DNA from: Strigamia acuminata
Taxonomy: Eukaryota; Arthropoda; Chilopoda; Geophilomorpha; Linotaeniidae
DNA length: 64,000 nt
Assembly (NCBI GenBank): GCA_949358305.1
Contig: OX442324.1
Location: 4,036,001 to 4,100,000, forward strand
Direction of reading: 5' to 3'
Below, one piece after another: positions 11,533 to 23,878 of this stretch (within the stretch, counting starts at the first letter, position 1; every line of letters begins with the position of its first letter). The notes under the pieces were generated by a model. The model made no database searches and had not been told where the DNA came from. It saw only the letters and a program-made list of their open reading frames with translations. The position numbers were made by a program, and so were the translations under genes.

Positions 11533-13530
11533 CTATTGTAACCCATACAAATTTGGCTTAAAAGAATTTATAAACTGCTTGATATACGATTTTTCGGTTT
11601 CCCTTGCTTTTTTCACCGATACGGTATCTAAAGGATTAGCTGAACGCAAATCAAGATGATGAGCACCCCCACGAATATAAATCGCAACTAAACTGTCCGA
11701 CAGGGAGTTCAATACTCCACCCCCAGCCCAGGGATCCAGATCGCCATTACTAGAACAAAAAAACGAAAATATATTCAAAATGAACTCATTTTTGCACATA
11801 ACTAAAAAAAACAAAAAAAAAAACGTACCTAAATATAATATTACTGGCCGATTTTATGTGTTTTCCTCCATACATCAAAGGCGCCATCATTTCTCGTGGA
11901 ATTATGTTGTAATTCCTTTGACACGAGTCGGAAAATGATTTGTAATCCCATTTATACGGCTCGTACATGTCGTTAATACCATCTGCACACATTGGCATGA
12001 CCATCTCCGTACAAGCCTTTTTTTAAAAAAAAAATAAATAAATAAACCGTTTAATTTTCTAATTTTTTGTTTTAATATTTTAACGCTTTAAACCTGATAA
12101 TCCCAACCATTGTTTCCCAAATCTTGGCTACCCATATCGGTCGTATTCAAACATTTCGACTGTCCAGTGTAGTTGAAATAAACCGAAACGCCATTAAAGA
12201 GCGCTTTCAACAACTCCTCTTTCTCCATCGAGCTGTTAAAAAGGTACTTGCAAACTTCCTAATCAACGAGAAAATTTGAGGAGAAAATTAAATGAAAATA
12301 ATTAAAAATATTAAATAATTGTAATCATTTACTTTGACTGGCCAACCCGGAAGACGCGCCATGAAATTGGTAGGATAGGGATAATTCATCATCGCAAGAG
12401 ATGAATAAGTTTCACCGAACCAATTTTTCAAATCTAATAAATCTTTGTTTGTTTTAATCGGCGAGCAAAGATGAAACGTTTGCGTTAGAAAATTCCTTCC
12501 GGTATCTGGAAATAAACATCAGTTAACTACAAACAAACACAACAAATTTATCTCTTATTTATTTTTAAACCTGTTTCATTCAACTTATTGATAATGTCCC
12601 ATGACTTTCTGATAGATTTAGAGCATTCGGGCGATATCTTCGTGAAATCTCGCGTTACCAGCTTGTTGTACACGTGACAATCTGTGATATTTGTAAACTG
12701 CAAAATCGGAGCGGATGCCGCTAACGATCTGAAAAAAAATTTTAAAATTTTTTTTTTATTTTAAAAAATACAGTTTGACTAACAAAACATGAAAATACCC
12801 TTGGACAATGTGCGGATATTTAATTCTCATCCAAGCAGCCAACATTCCACCGTACGAACCACCAAACACAATCACCGGCACATTTTCAGCTCCTTTAATA
12901 GAACCTTTCAAGAACGTAATCAATTGAGCAAAATCCGCTAATGCCTGTTCCGACGTCAAGTATCCAAGATACTTTGGATTCTACAATTTTTAACACATAA
13001 TTTTACTTCTTGAATATATATATATACCATAACCATTATTTCCTTACTGAGTATGATAAATTCCCGTACGGTAATGATTGGCCGTAATATCGATGTTCCG
13101 CAAAGACAAGCAATGAATTAAATTCTGATGCAATGTCCCACATAAATCCCTAATTAAAAAGACAATAATTAATTGTTTGTCAGGAATTTTTCCTTGCAAA
13201 ATCTCGCACAGTGTTGTTGCAAAACCATTCAATGTCGCCTTCATTTCCAGCGTAAAAGAAAATTGGTCCGTAGTTGGGTTTCCAGTACGTTTCGTTGATT
13301 AAGTATCGTTGCAAGTAAGTATCTTCATTGGCAAAACTAAAATGATCAACCTAAAACATGAAAAAATGTATAAAAAATTAATAAAATACAGAAAAATAAA
13401 CAAAAACTGATGCATTTCGAACCTGTTGCTTGTAATAATATGTTTTGTAAGAATAATCACATGTGATTTGAAGGATTAATGAGAAACAGATTACTAGTTT
13501 GATCCAACAAAATAGTGTTGATACAAACAT
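11533..13530 (-). CDS. PRCP: Lysosomal Pro-X carboxypeptidase (S28 serine peptidase)
   Basis: Cleaves the C-terminal residue after proline in lysosomes or the secretory route. Nine exons, all frames joining: 13423-13530, 13210-13350, 13048-13149, 12799-12980, 12571-12728, 12333-12505, 12094-12258, 11829-12016 and 11533-11749, giving 477 residues, close to the family's usual length. A signal peptide ([20 protein letters not shown]) opens the protein. [41 protein letters not shown] and the nucleophile motif [11 protein letters not shown] follow the S28 order. The catalytic Asp lies in [12 protein letters not shown] and the His in GAHHLDLR. Cys and N-glycosylation sites are frequent, as expected of a lysosomal enzyme. 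A broken duplicate lies just downstream at 9794-10492. S28 also includes DPP7, but the motifs fit PRCP better. Confidence 0.95.
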
Positions 13531-14010
13531 GATTGTCGTCTGTGCTCGTTCCTCAGATAAATATGAGTAATGTATCAGGATTATCCTTCGACTTTTATGT
13601 ATTTTCCTTCTTCCACATGATTGTGGTCACGTGCTGCCGTGTGATTGTAACATATCTTTCGAAACTTGACGCCACACGCCCCACATCCCGGCATGTGCAG
13701 TGGTATCCAGTTGTCATTGTCGGATTACAATTTTTTAAATTTGATTTTATTTTGAGTCAGTAAAAAAAATTCTAACAAACCACCCAGATGAATAAATTAA
13801 GGAATTTTAATTTCCCCAATGCTAAACTTGTTTATACTTTTATATTTTAACACAAGAGGGGAGAAAATTATCCGCTCGTGTATTTCCGTACCATATATGC
13901 AAGGTCGGTGACGTCATATTACAGCAGTTTGTTCAGAATCATACTGGAATGAGAAAACCGAAGCTTTTATTGTTGATTACGTTGATCGTTTTTCGGTGAG
14001 CAGTTGAAAA
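13531..14010. promoter_or_regulatory. Divergent spacer between PRCP and SPCS3
   Basis: About 480 bp separates the start codons of two genes transcribed away from each other, so both promoters must lie here or within 5' UTRs. ATGACGTCA-like TGACGTCA occurs at about 13909 (GGTGACGTCATATT), 100 bp upstream of the SPCS3 start. No clear TATA box. Confidence 0.5.
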
Positions 14011-14822
14011 ATGAATACCGTTCTTTCTCGAGCAAATGCAGTATTTGCATTTACATTAAGTGTGCTAGCTGGCTTGACCTTTCTTTGCTTTCTGTCGACG
14101 GTATTCAATGAATACAGATCCAAAGTCGACATCGCGACCATCAAAGCATTAGTGTGAGTTTCTTTGCCCTGTTTTAAGCCACGTGTTATTAAACGAAGTG
14201 AATATCTTTTTCAGGAAAAACGTTCCGGATTTCAGCGCTTCGCGGGAGAAAAATGATCTCGGCTTCATAACATTTGATTTACACTCTGATCTATCGCCAC
14301 TCTTCAATTGGAACACGAAGCAGCTGTTTCTCTACTTGACGGCTGAATATAAATCTGAAAATAACGTAATAAAAAGAGTTATATTATAATACAGCGCTTC
14401 TCAAATAATGTTGTGTAGCAAACTGGTATTTTTTGTTCCAATGTGTTACTGACCGATAACCTAAAATTTCCTATATAATCTTTGCGTTTTAACGGTAAAG
14501 TGACGGACCGGCAGTCTCTTGAGAAGCGCTGTTGTAATAAAATGAATAAATATTGATGAACTATCTTCTATTTCAGGTCTTAAATCAAGTTGTTTTGTGG
14601 GATAAGATCATACAACGAGGAGAGAATACACTTCTTGATTTTAAAAGCATGAACAGCAAATACTATTTCTGGGACGACGGAAACGGTCTGAAAGGAAATT
14701 CCAACATCACATTAACACTTTCGTACAATGTGATTCCGAACGCTGGAAATTTACCCAGTATTTATGCTGATGGTTCGCACAGATTTATTTTTCCAAATGA
14801 GTACACATCTGCCAGAATGTAA
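14011..14822 (+). CDS. SPCS3: Signal peptidase complex subunit 3
   Basis: Subunit of the ER signal peptidase complex, needed for signal peptide removal. Exons 14011-14153, 14215-14365 and 14577-14822 give 179 residues, the family's usual size. The protein starts MNTVLSRANAVFAFTLSVLA with a single N-terminal transmembrane segment. It continues with TVFNEYRSKVDIATIKALVKNVPDF, then DLGFITFDLHSDLSPLFNWNTKQLFLYLTAEY, NQVVLWDKII, KYYFWDDGNGLKGN and ends with TLSYNVIPNAGNL, all typical of SPC22/23. Both introns keep the frame. Intron 2 contains a 140-bp hAT-like MITE. Confidence 0.96.
14392..14531. mobile_element. hAT-type MITE in SPCS3 intron 2
   Basis: Terminal inverted repeats CAGCGCTTCTCAA (14392-14404) and TTGAGAAGCGCTG (14519-14531) are perfect 13-bp reverse complements and match the CAGNG(G/C)TTCTCAA ends of Charlie-like hAT elements. 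The flanks are TTATAATA (14384-14391) and TTGTAATA (14532-14539), an 8-bp target duplication with one change, the length hAT transposases make. The 140-bp interior has no coding capacity, so it is non-autonomous. Confidence 0.85.
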
Positions 14823-15594
14823 TTTTGTATTTAAAGGGAAAATTATAATAAAATGAATGACTTTTTTTTGTTAATATTAGTTCTTTAATGTCTGTTAAGT
14901 TTCATTTTTCAATATCAAACAGTGATTTGGATTCTAAAAAATTGTATAAACAAATGCATTAAAATGATATTCAATTTAGGAAACTTTCCAATTAATTATG
15001 CGGGGATATTGATTCGAAAAAGTGACAAAAGAAAACAAAAATCATATAAGCAAATTGGAGCAAAAGTGTTTCCAGTCTCTAGTGCGTCGATAAAGAAATA
15101 TTTTTCCAATAATTTTGGATCTTTTATATTAAATGCATTCAAAACATCAATAAATTAATATACAGGAAACAAAATTAAACTCAAATGAGATTTCTGACAC
15201 TATTACAACTTTTTTTTTTTTTTTTTGAAAAATTCTAACACGAATACATCAACAAAACGAATAGAAATTTTAACATGAGACAACCAAAAGATTCGTTCCA
15301 TTAAAACAAAGTAAATGTTAAATCAATTAAAAATTCAAATTCATACATCATACTTTTTAATGTAACTATACATATTAAATTTATTTTATTTTTTATTTTA
15401 ATCTGATCATTAATATCGGCTCTATTTCCTGTACAACTATATACAGTTTACAATAGTTTTACACGTTTTAACCCTTTTATTTATTTGAAAAATCGTGTTG
15501 TTGATAATAAGGCAAGAAAGAAAAATAGCGCAATTGTTTCTCTTAGAAATCAAAAAAATTGCAATGAAAAAGAAGTTATCGTTAGAATTTAGAA
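14823..15594. other. Convergent spacer, SPCS3 and USP12/46 3' ends
   Basis: Both flanking genes end here. AT-rich, with AATAAA/ATAAAA sequences near 14850 usable as the SPCS3 poly(A) signal. No gene seen; the frame at 14922-15158 has no recognisable content. Confidence 0.5.
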
Positions 15595-17355
15595 TTATAT
15601 GCAGTCTCTAGATTGATAAAAAAGGATATATCCTGATTCTGAAGTTTTCTGAATGTCAGACGTTAGCCCATAAAAGTCTTCGATGGCAGATGCATCTATT
15701 TTCTGAAATATTCAACAAAATTTCAAATTATTTAACGATTTCAAAAATCTAGACGCATTCTTGCGAGTCATTTCAACGTTTAACGTTTAAACGACCGAAT
15801 GAACACGTCTAGCTAATTGTCTCAATTAATTACATCAACAATATCATCATCAAAAAGAAGCCAAAATCCGTGGCTTTTAACAATGCTGATATAGTGACCA
15901 CGATTAGGTCCGCTTCCACAATGAATTACAACAGCAACCAAGTCATATAATCGATCAGGATTGTAAGCATCGTCAGACTTTAGGGAGAAAAATTAATTAA
16001 TCCTATCTCAACGATTATTTATTATTATTTTACATCATTTACCGTGTTGAAAAGCCTTAACTCTAAAGGGAAGACTACACGGTAGGAAAGTTTTGTGTAA
16101 CGATTTAACTGTTCCATGTATTTGAATCGCTTGAGATGCAAAGCAAGAATCATGGGTAATTTTTTAATCCTCATCCTGAAAAAGCAATTTGAAAATTAAA
16201 CTTAAAAAAAATGAAAAATAAACAAATGCTCAATATTGTAACCTCTTTTGTGCTTCCTGTTTACTACAGCAATTTTCACAATAGTATTTGTGCTCGCTAC
16301 AAAGTGTCTCGGTGTTACTAAACCCCCTGAGACAATGAGTAATTGAAGTGTTTTGGTCAACATCGACTGATAAATCCAAAAAATCCTCATCTTTACTGCT
16401 AACCTATGGAATTTCAATCGATAATACCGATAATTTTAACTTATCGCGTGTGTTATCTTACGGTTTCACAATTTAAACATCTAGTTTCATTGGTCAATGT
16501 TCCTTGAAAAATATCGTGAACCCATGTCGGTTCCGGCTTACTATTTGGTTGCTGATCATTGTGGTTGACACAGCTTCCATTTTTAGGTTTACAGTTTACT
16601 TGCTGCTGATTTTTTTCTGCTGTCAAAATCAAATCAAATAAATAAATATTTAATCATATTATTTTTATTTTTTTTTAAATTAAAATTCAAAACGATTATT
16701 TTTACCTTGAACAATATCAGCAATTGTGTTTAAAAGATAATTTAGAAATTCGTGTGCATCCTGCTGCATGTAGTTATCAAATAACTCTAAAAAAAATATA
16801 TATATATAAAAAAAAATCATTAATTATTCTTAATTCTTAATTTTTTCTTAAAAATTTCTACCGTTTTCTTTCCTCAATCTTGCGATGAATTTTTTTGGAG
16901 CAATAGTTCCCACTTTTTTCTTTTGTGTGGCAATATTGTAAAATAAATCCGCCAAACATGTAAGTAAGGTTTCCTTAGTCCTTTTATTTTTTGCTTTATA
17001 ATCTAAAACTTTCTCCCGAAATGGCCGACAAAAATAGAGGGCTTGCAAAACTGAATTACAATAACATGTATTTCCAAACTAGAAAAAAAAACACAGAAAA
17101 TTAATTTTTTAACCTCGAAATAAAGACGAATTGAACGTTAACTTACATTTACTAAACCAAAATAATGTTCATTTGCTGGAAATAAATCAGGACCAATTTC
17201 TTTTTCAAGCGCAGATGCATTTGCACCCTGAAAAATAATGTTATTCACAAATTTAGAAAATATCAAGTGCAGCCACTACGAAAAAATATCACAACCCACT
17301 GAAACTAACATTTCTTAACAAATGTTCGTTAAATGTTACATTCTGTACTTGCCAT
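15595..17355 (-). CDS. Ubiquitin-specific protease USP12/USP46
   Basis: Cysteine deubiquitinase that works with the WDR48 and WDR20 cofactors in other animals. Nine exons: 17353-17355 (ATG only), 17147-17227, 16862-17078, 16706-16786, 16462-16619, 16243-16403, 16043-16175, 15834-15977 and 15595-15702. They give 361 residues against 366 in human USP46. Landmarks are [17 protein letters not shown], the Cys box [17 protein letters not shown], the [12 protein letters not shown] box, [20 protein letters not shown] with its zinc-binding Cys pair, the second pair YYCENCC, the His box [16 protein letters not shown] and the ending [28 protein letters not shown] is especially like the insect protein. 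To start M-GANAS as in flies, exon 1 must end at ATG followed by gcaagt, a GC-AG intron. An alternative ATG at about 17413 would need a weak GTGTAA donor. Confidence 0.95.
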
Positions 17356-18777
17356 TTTATTTACACCGGAATATAAGAACTCATCTTGATTTTGCTTCGT
17401 CGGACGACGGCCATGATAATATTTACCCTGTTGATTTACGCTGCTCGTCGCTAGATGTCATGCACGGTAGGGAAGAAAACGATAATTAAAACATTTGATG
17501 GAGAATGACCTAAATAGAAGCAGAATTTGTGTTTTTCCGTTTCAACACCGTCATCGGAAAATCCATTTCAATAAATATTTAATTAAAATGGTCTATTTTA
17601 ATCGGGATACACAACAGTACCAGTTAATAATTTTTAAAAATGCCATACTGGTAGTAATATCTGCAGACAAAGCATCTGATATCTCACTCATGGCCAATTG
17701 GTATGAATTCCACACAATCTGCATTTTTCCCGAAAAAACCCAACCAGGCCACGCTTTCTCGACACCCAAATACTCCTGAGTATCCGATAAATATCCTAGG
17801 AGCCATCTTTGACAAAAACGTTATACTTTCAAAATTCACATTTCGAAACTAACCAGAAAGAACAAAGATCGACAAACAAATTTTCCTCTATAAGAAACCA
17901 AGAGACACTTTTCAGTCACCCAGAACTAGCAACAACTATTAATTCCAAATTAATGCCTTTAATAACTTCGCATTCTCCGTATGGATATCCACGCATAAAA
18001 CTACATTATATTTACCATTCAAACCGTGTTCAAGTTAGATTCTGAATTGTATTGTTGAAAATGTTTTGCTTCAATAAAACCTCAACTGTTTATCATCATT
18101 TTTAAATCAAGACTGGTTTGATATTTTATTATATATATTGTTACATCGTAATTTCATTGTATCACGCGCTGCTAATTATGTATAATCTCATAACATCCTT
18201 CTCCTGCTCATTCCTGTAACTCTTTTTAGTCCCCATTCAGATTAAGTGTGGTCGAAACCGAAAATATTCCACAGTGCCAACCCCGACTAAACAAACACTC
18301 TATTCACTGCATGGCGCCACCATCGTCGTTTCCCAGTTCTTACTTTACAAACTGTTACTTTTACCCATAATTCCCCTTACTAACTGAAACCGAAACTGAA
18401 GTCTTATTTTATTTCTCTCTTTTGTCTTTCAGTTTTTAGCACGAATAATGAATTCAACACGAAAATTTATCGAAATAAATAAAATTTCACGTGATAAAAG
18501 CATTTTTAAAATTTTATTTCACATCTAACAATACAACTTGTATAGCTTTGTAACTTTAGAAAGTTTTTTTTTTGTTATATATTACATTCTTCATATAAAA
18601 AAGCAGCTAAATTCATCCATTGGCACTTGTTGACTACAGTAACAAATGTTACAATTGTATATTAAAATAAAAGCAGACTTTTTTTTACAAAAAAAAAAAA
18701 TATACCAAAGAGGCACACTGAATATAGAATTATATAAAAATTTATAAATTTAAAAAAATAAAATTTTGGCTTCTTCG
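17356..18777. other. Spacer between USP12/46 and ARAP-like gene
   Basis: Contains the USP12/46 promoter (CpG-containing sequence at about 17390-17480), the degenerate retrotransposon piece at 17580-18060, and AT-rich DNA with the 3' UTR of the ARAP-like gene at the right. Confidence 0.5.
17580..18060 (+). mobile_element. Decayed non-LTR retrotransposon reverse transcriptase fragment
   Basis: Two frames broken by stops and a frame change give segments like the C-terminal part of jockey/LINE reverse transcriptases. LMANWYEFHTICIFPEKTQ resembles the 'W...l.iNpeKTq' element, and ILGAIFDKNVILSKFTFRN resembles 'YLGv.lDk.Ltf..Hi'. YADD is not preserved (VISADKASDIS sits in its place). The order and spacing of the two matches fit the family. 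No ends or poly(A) tail could be defined. Confidence 0.4.
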
Positions 18778-21700
18778 TTATGACAACAAATTCACTGCGT
18801 CTCTCTTCGCGATTAAACCGTTCGGATATTCGCCAATCAACATGGCTGCAATCCATTTGTGGAACTCTTCTTCCGTATTGCAACATATCGTGTGACCGAA
18901 ATACGGCCTTTCTTTACATCTAAAAAAACGTAATCAAAACAATCAACATTTTAGCAATATTAAAACCAATTTTACTTTTCCCCACCTCTTTACTTCGTCG
19001 TTCTTTTCTATAAAAGTTATACTCCAGCTACTTGGTCCCGGTCTCTTCGATTCGCAACCTAAATACCACGTGACGTCTTCAATATTCCAAGAACCTTCCG
19101 GTTGTGTTATCTGAACGAAAAAAAAAAATTTGTAACACTTTAATTTTAAATAACGAAATTCACTCACTTTTACATCTCTGTAGAACGATAGCCGTGCATT
19201 TTTAAACTCGAGTAAAAACTTCCTAAAATGTTTGGATTTCCGATCCGCGTATCGTAATTCGCTGAACATAGAAATGGGCTGTCGTGTCTAAAAACAAATT
19301 TAAATGGAATTGAATAAAAAAAAAATTAATTACAAAAAAAAATATATATATATGTACAAACCAATGACAAAATAGAATGGTATAACTCATTTTTTTTAAT
19401 AACTAAATAGTTATCCTTGGCTTCCGCGTCAGCCCACCGCGCCCACTGTAAAACTACAGCAAGCACGATTTCGGAATAATGCAAAGGACGTTCTAAAAAT
19501 CGAAGAAAAAAATACGATAAATTGTATAAATTTAATATTTTTTTTTAAAAAAAAAACTTTACCTAGCTCGCCATTACAAACCACTTCGTACACTGACAGA
19601 TATTCCAATTTTTCTTTCATTCTGTCATTTTGTATTGCATAGATGCATAAATCTTTGGCAGTTAAATTAGGAGATAACTGTTCAAAACGGAAACACACGT
19701 TATAATCATTTAGTTTGGCAAACAAAACACACAAGTTTCCTACCCGAATCATCAAGCATTTGCCTTGTGGACCGCCAATGTAAACTCCTTTCAGAATATC
19801 CCCAGCTGGTTTCTATAAATTTAAAACAAAAATTGATTAGAATTTCTTAAATTTCTATATACAAAATAAAAATAAAATCAATTACTTTGGGTCGTCTGGC
19901 TTCTTTGATATCAATTAATGCCTTCTGAATGATCATATCTTTCTTTAACTCTTCTGCTGTAACCTGGACCACATAATAATTAAATTAAAACAAGAAAAAA
20001 TAATTAAATCTTGAATTCGCTTTAAATGTTTACCTTAAATAAAACTGGATAATGTGTAATTAAATCTGCAATAACATCCATCTCGGAATTCGCATTCAAT
20101 AAATTAGGAATAGCCTCATCTGTCTATCAAAGAAAAGAAATCATTGAATATAAATTCAAATTAATTAACTTTTAAATATTTTACTTCTGTAGTTAAAAGT
20201 GTTGGTCCAAAAATTGCTGCAAGGTTAGTCGTAGTCATTAGATTTCGGTCGCTTGCGTCACTTATACTAAAAAAAAATCACAAAAATTCATCAAACTATC
20301 ATGCTAAACGTTGTATGTTAAACATTATTACTTTCTTAGATGAGCGATGATGTATTTTAAAGTCGAGAAATTAACTTCTGGAAGTAAGGACAATAAATGT
20401 TCGTAGTTGGCTAATTGTTCTTGCTGATTTGGTAGTGCTAAATACAATAATTCAAGCCAAATAAAACATACTAAACGCCAAATTATAAAACCACGGCTTT
20501 ACCACTACAGTTAATCCACTGATTGTAAAACGATTTACAAAGTATTGGATCGGGCAAAGATCGAAAAAATCTCTTCACAGCTGATGCAACTTCGTGAATG
20601 GTAAAATCGTCTAATTTAAGAGTAACAGATCTTGCATCTTGTCGTAATAGGCCCAGTAATCTGGTCACTTTCGAATTGACGCCATTCACGCGATATATTC
20701 CCTCCGTGGCGTAACCTTCAATTAATCACAACGGTTAATAAATAATAAAAATAATTAATTTACAATGATTTTTTTTAGTACCGTAAATGGTGACAAACGA
20801 AACGCATTTATCGACAATCACTGGCACATTACTATTCGTTAATTGCTGACTTTCTAAACATAAACCGGTCGTTTGCGAGACGTTTCGTAGTAGCATGTAC
20901 CAATTGTCGGTTTCTTTCCGTAAATTTGCTTGAATAAATATCGAAGACCTTGGCACATCCAAATGAAACGGCGATCCATCCTCCACAACGTTAGGACAAC
21001 TTTGTTGTTTATCAATCGGATGCATTTCTATTTAAAAAAAAAAAATACGTTTAAAAATACGAAACAAAATGAAACAAAACAAAACACGGCGCACCAATCG
21101 ATGTCACTTTCCGCAAATCAAATAATTCGAGCTTTTCGTCGTCGATTAAAAAAACGGACAAATTTCTTTCTTGGAGTCGTATCCACGCTATTTGCCAATT
21201 CCCAGCCATTCCATACCGCAAATGAACATATCCTAAAACACACACACCATCAAAAAATAATCTCAATATTTAACATGCAAACACCCTACCAGCTTTAATA
21301 AAATCTTTTCGACTAAGTTTCGGTGCAACTTTAGGTGCAATTGATAAAACTATTTGTTCCATCCACAACTCGGCCTCTCCTTTAAATCCAGAAGCAAACA
21401 GATAACACCGTCCTTTATCTTTCAAGGTGCAAACTTCGAAACAATGAATATCCTGAGGTCCATTTTTAGCATTTACAACATCAGAAACTCTGCCCACACT
21501 CATTATGTCCTGCTGGTGAACCGCACCCTGAGGAATTTCACTCTGTAAACGAGAAATACCGTTACAAAAAAACATCAAAGCAACGCAATAAAACTCACCT
21601 TATCATCCAAATAGTACTTTAAATGACTATTCTCCAAAACACACCATCGTTGCCTGAACGCCTTTCTATTGCTGCCGGTTTTATGAAGATATCCGCTGAA

Positions 21701-22786
21701 ATTGATCCCGTTTAACACACTCGAAGTCGAACTAGACCGCGAATGCGACCGAGCCGGTTCGGCTAAAATCTGTCCCGGTTGACGTTTCTGAAAACTCGCA
21801 CTTCTGCGCACGAGATCGACCAAATTCCAACTTTTCGTCCTCGACGCCGACTTGGTGTTTTTCGGCGGCAACGGCGGAGCCGCCGTCGAGTCGCCTGCAC
21901 ACAAATTTCTCTCGCCTCGATGCACGTATTGGAACGACGAAGTGGACGTTTCGGACGCATTGCTGATGACGGACACCGCTCTGCTGCCAGATGAGCTGGA
22001 CGAATTGCTGGAATCGGGAGTGTGGCATCGGTTCAATTTAGGCGGAAGAGCGGGTTTGTCCGTGGCCAGCGAAGGTTCAATAACCGCGTATCGAGGCGGC
22101 GGCTCGGGCTGGTCTGCTTCGTACTCGTTCTCGGTGCAATTCAGACTCAACGTGGATGCGGAGAATCCGTCGGGAAGTGGAGGCGGAGGAAACTGGGGTG
22201 GTTCCAAATCGATGCTACAATAACTTACATCATCATCGTCGTCCTCATTATTATTCCGATCATTATCGTTCCTCACATTCGGTGCATCATTATCAGACTC
22301 GTCGACGGAATCCAATCGCCGAACAGAGTTCCGGGAAACCGGTGAATCGTATGACACATCGTTCTGTTCTTTTGTAACGTTCAGACAGAAAATCGAGTTA
22401 GTTAGCCGCAATCGGCGCTGTTCTTCCAACACGGGGCACTTTCCCGGCGCCAACGGGTCGAATTCCAACACCAATTCCTGCTCGTCGTCGTCCCGCCGCG
22501 CTTTTCTCCGCAACTCCACTTGCTCTTCATTCAGATTAAAATACAAAGGATTTTCGATCAAGTTCGATTGGCGTGGTGCAAACTGGCGCGGTCGTGGCAC
22601 GGGTTTATTCAAATCGTGATGTTTAATCGAACTCCGCGGCGCCGGTTGTGGTCTTGTAGGAACATTTTCTTGCGAGAATGGAGGGATTCGGTCCAATATA
22701 TTGATTTCGTCCGGGAATTCTTCGTTTAAGTTGGGATAAAGTTGCTCGCCTGATGTTTGTGGAATGTCATAATCGTTTATTTCCAT
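18778..22786 (-). CDS. ARAP-like RhoGAP with PH, RhoGAP, RA and PH domains
   Basis: Rho-family GTPase-activating protein acting in phosphoinositide and actin signalling. About 15 exons and about 1,090 residues. Exon 1 (21599-22786) encodes about 350 disordered residues rich in Pro, acidic and Ser stretches, with SH3-type motifs (RPQPAPR, KPVPRPR, KPALPPK, APPLPPK). PH1 follows (GYLHKTGSNRKAFRQRWCVL), split by an intron, then a second PH-like region (GYVHLRYGMAGNWQIAWIRL). The RhoGAP domain has the arginine-finger motif TEGIYRVNG at about 20690 and the core NLAAIFGPTLL at about 20200. A Ras-association-like region (GVYIGGPQGKCLMIR, LTAKDLCIYAIQ) and a C-terminal PH (WSITFIEKN, PYFGHTICCNTEEEFHKWIAAML) complete it. 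The order matches ARAP proteins, but the CxxC Arf-GAP finger normally lying before RhoGAP is absent. Fly RhoGAP15B is the likely relative. Stop at 18778-18780. Confidence 0.9.
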
Positions 22787-23878
22787 CGCACAACCAACTA
22801 TTCATAATCTAAACAAATAAATCACAAAATTTCTTATCTTTTAAACAACATGGGAAAAGATAAACAACCGTGCCGTACCTTACAATCTTGATCCAAACAA
22901 AGTTCCACGTCTAATTCCTCCGAGCAAACATCTAGAAAAATACAAAAAATTAAATAATCACTCGTATAGAATAAATGTGCATAGGATTTGAGGAATGATT
23001 CATCGAGAGCATCCAATTTTAATGGATCGTAGCAGGTGAATGTTCCATTGGTTTACAAGTGGAAGTGATTCATCCTTGAGCCTCACCCGCTTTTTTTTAT
23101 GTATATATATATTATCACGTGTTACTTCGTGTTGAAAACATAAATCTCGATTAACACAACCTTTAAACTACCGTAAGAAAATAAATAAATAACATTTCAA
23201 AAATTAAAAAAAAAAAAAATTAAAATTAAAATCTCATAAGTGACCCACAGGATATGTCCACTTCCTCACAAACAGGAAAAACAGCAGTAAATGATGAGGT
23301 TCATCTTAAACATGCAATTCTTAACAAATAATTCGAGGGGGATGTATAATTGATCATTTTCCCAGTTTCCACCTCATTACACTTCTTGACATCCTGAGGA
23401 TCTGATTCGTCAATTACGGATGTTGCCGGATGACACAGTCAAGATTTTACAATGACTGTACACACTGCCCTGTCTTGATAATTAAAAAAAAAATGACAAA
23501 TATAATGTACTTGCATTTTGTTGTCTCTTGAGCACATTATTCCTCCGCTTCACCCGACTTCGACCCGATTTTGTCTTTTCACATTCGCTCACTGTAAATA
23601 ACCATACTGTGGCAATCTACGCAGGCCTGACCTCTAGTAGCAAAAATGCGCACTTTTTTATTTGATAAAAACCACTTTGTGATCCGCAGGAGGTCGGTGT
23701 CTTATTCCGACCACTCCTAAAGCCGACAAAAATAGTCATTTGAAAAACTGTTAATTTATTAATAATTTCCCTGGTGTACACAATCAAAGAATATAAATTT
23801 AAATTTAAAAGACAGAATTAAAATATAGTAAAATAAGCGAAAACCAGGGGAAAACAGCATCGTGCAAAACTCATTTGA
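22787..23878. other. ARAP-like 5' UTR and spacer to RAD50
   Basis: A 53-nt segment at 22879-22931 is bounded by an acceptor (tttttctag) and a donor (gtacgg) on the minus strand and is a probable non-coding 5' UTR exon of the ARAP-like gene. The rest, about 22950-23800, is spacer with no gene seen, holding the ARAP-like promoter and the RAD50 3' UTR. Confidence 0.45.

Noticed and set aside
21732-22377. Several frames on both strands over ARAP-like exon 1
   Set aside because: All are alternate-frame shadows of one GC-rich disordered exon that continues into a PH domain.
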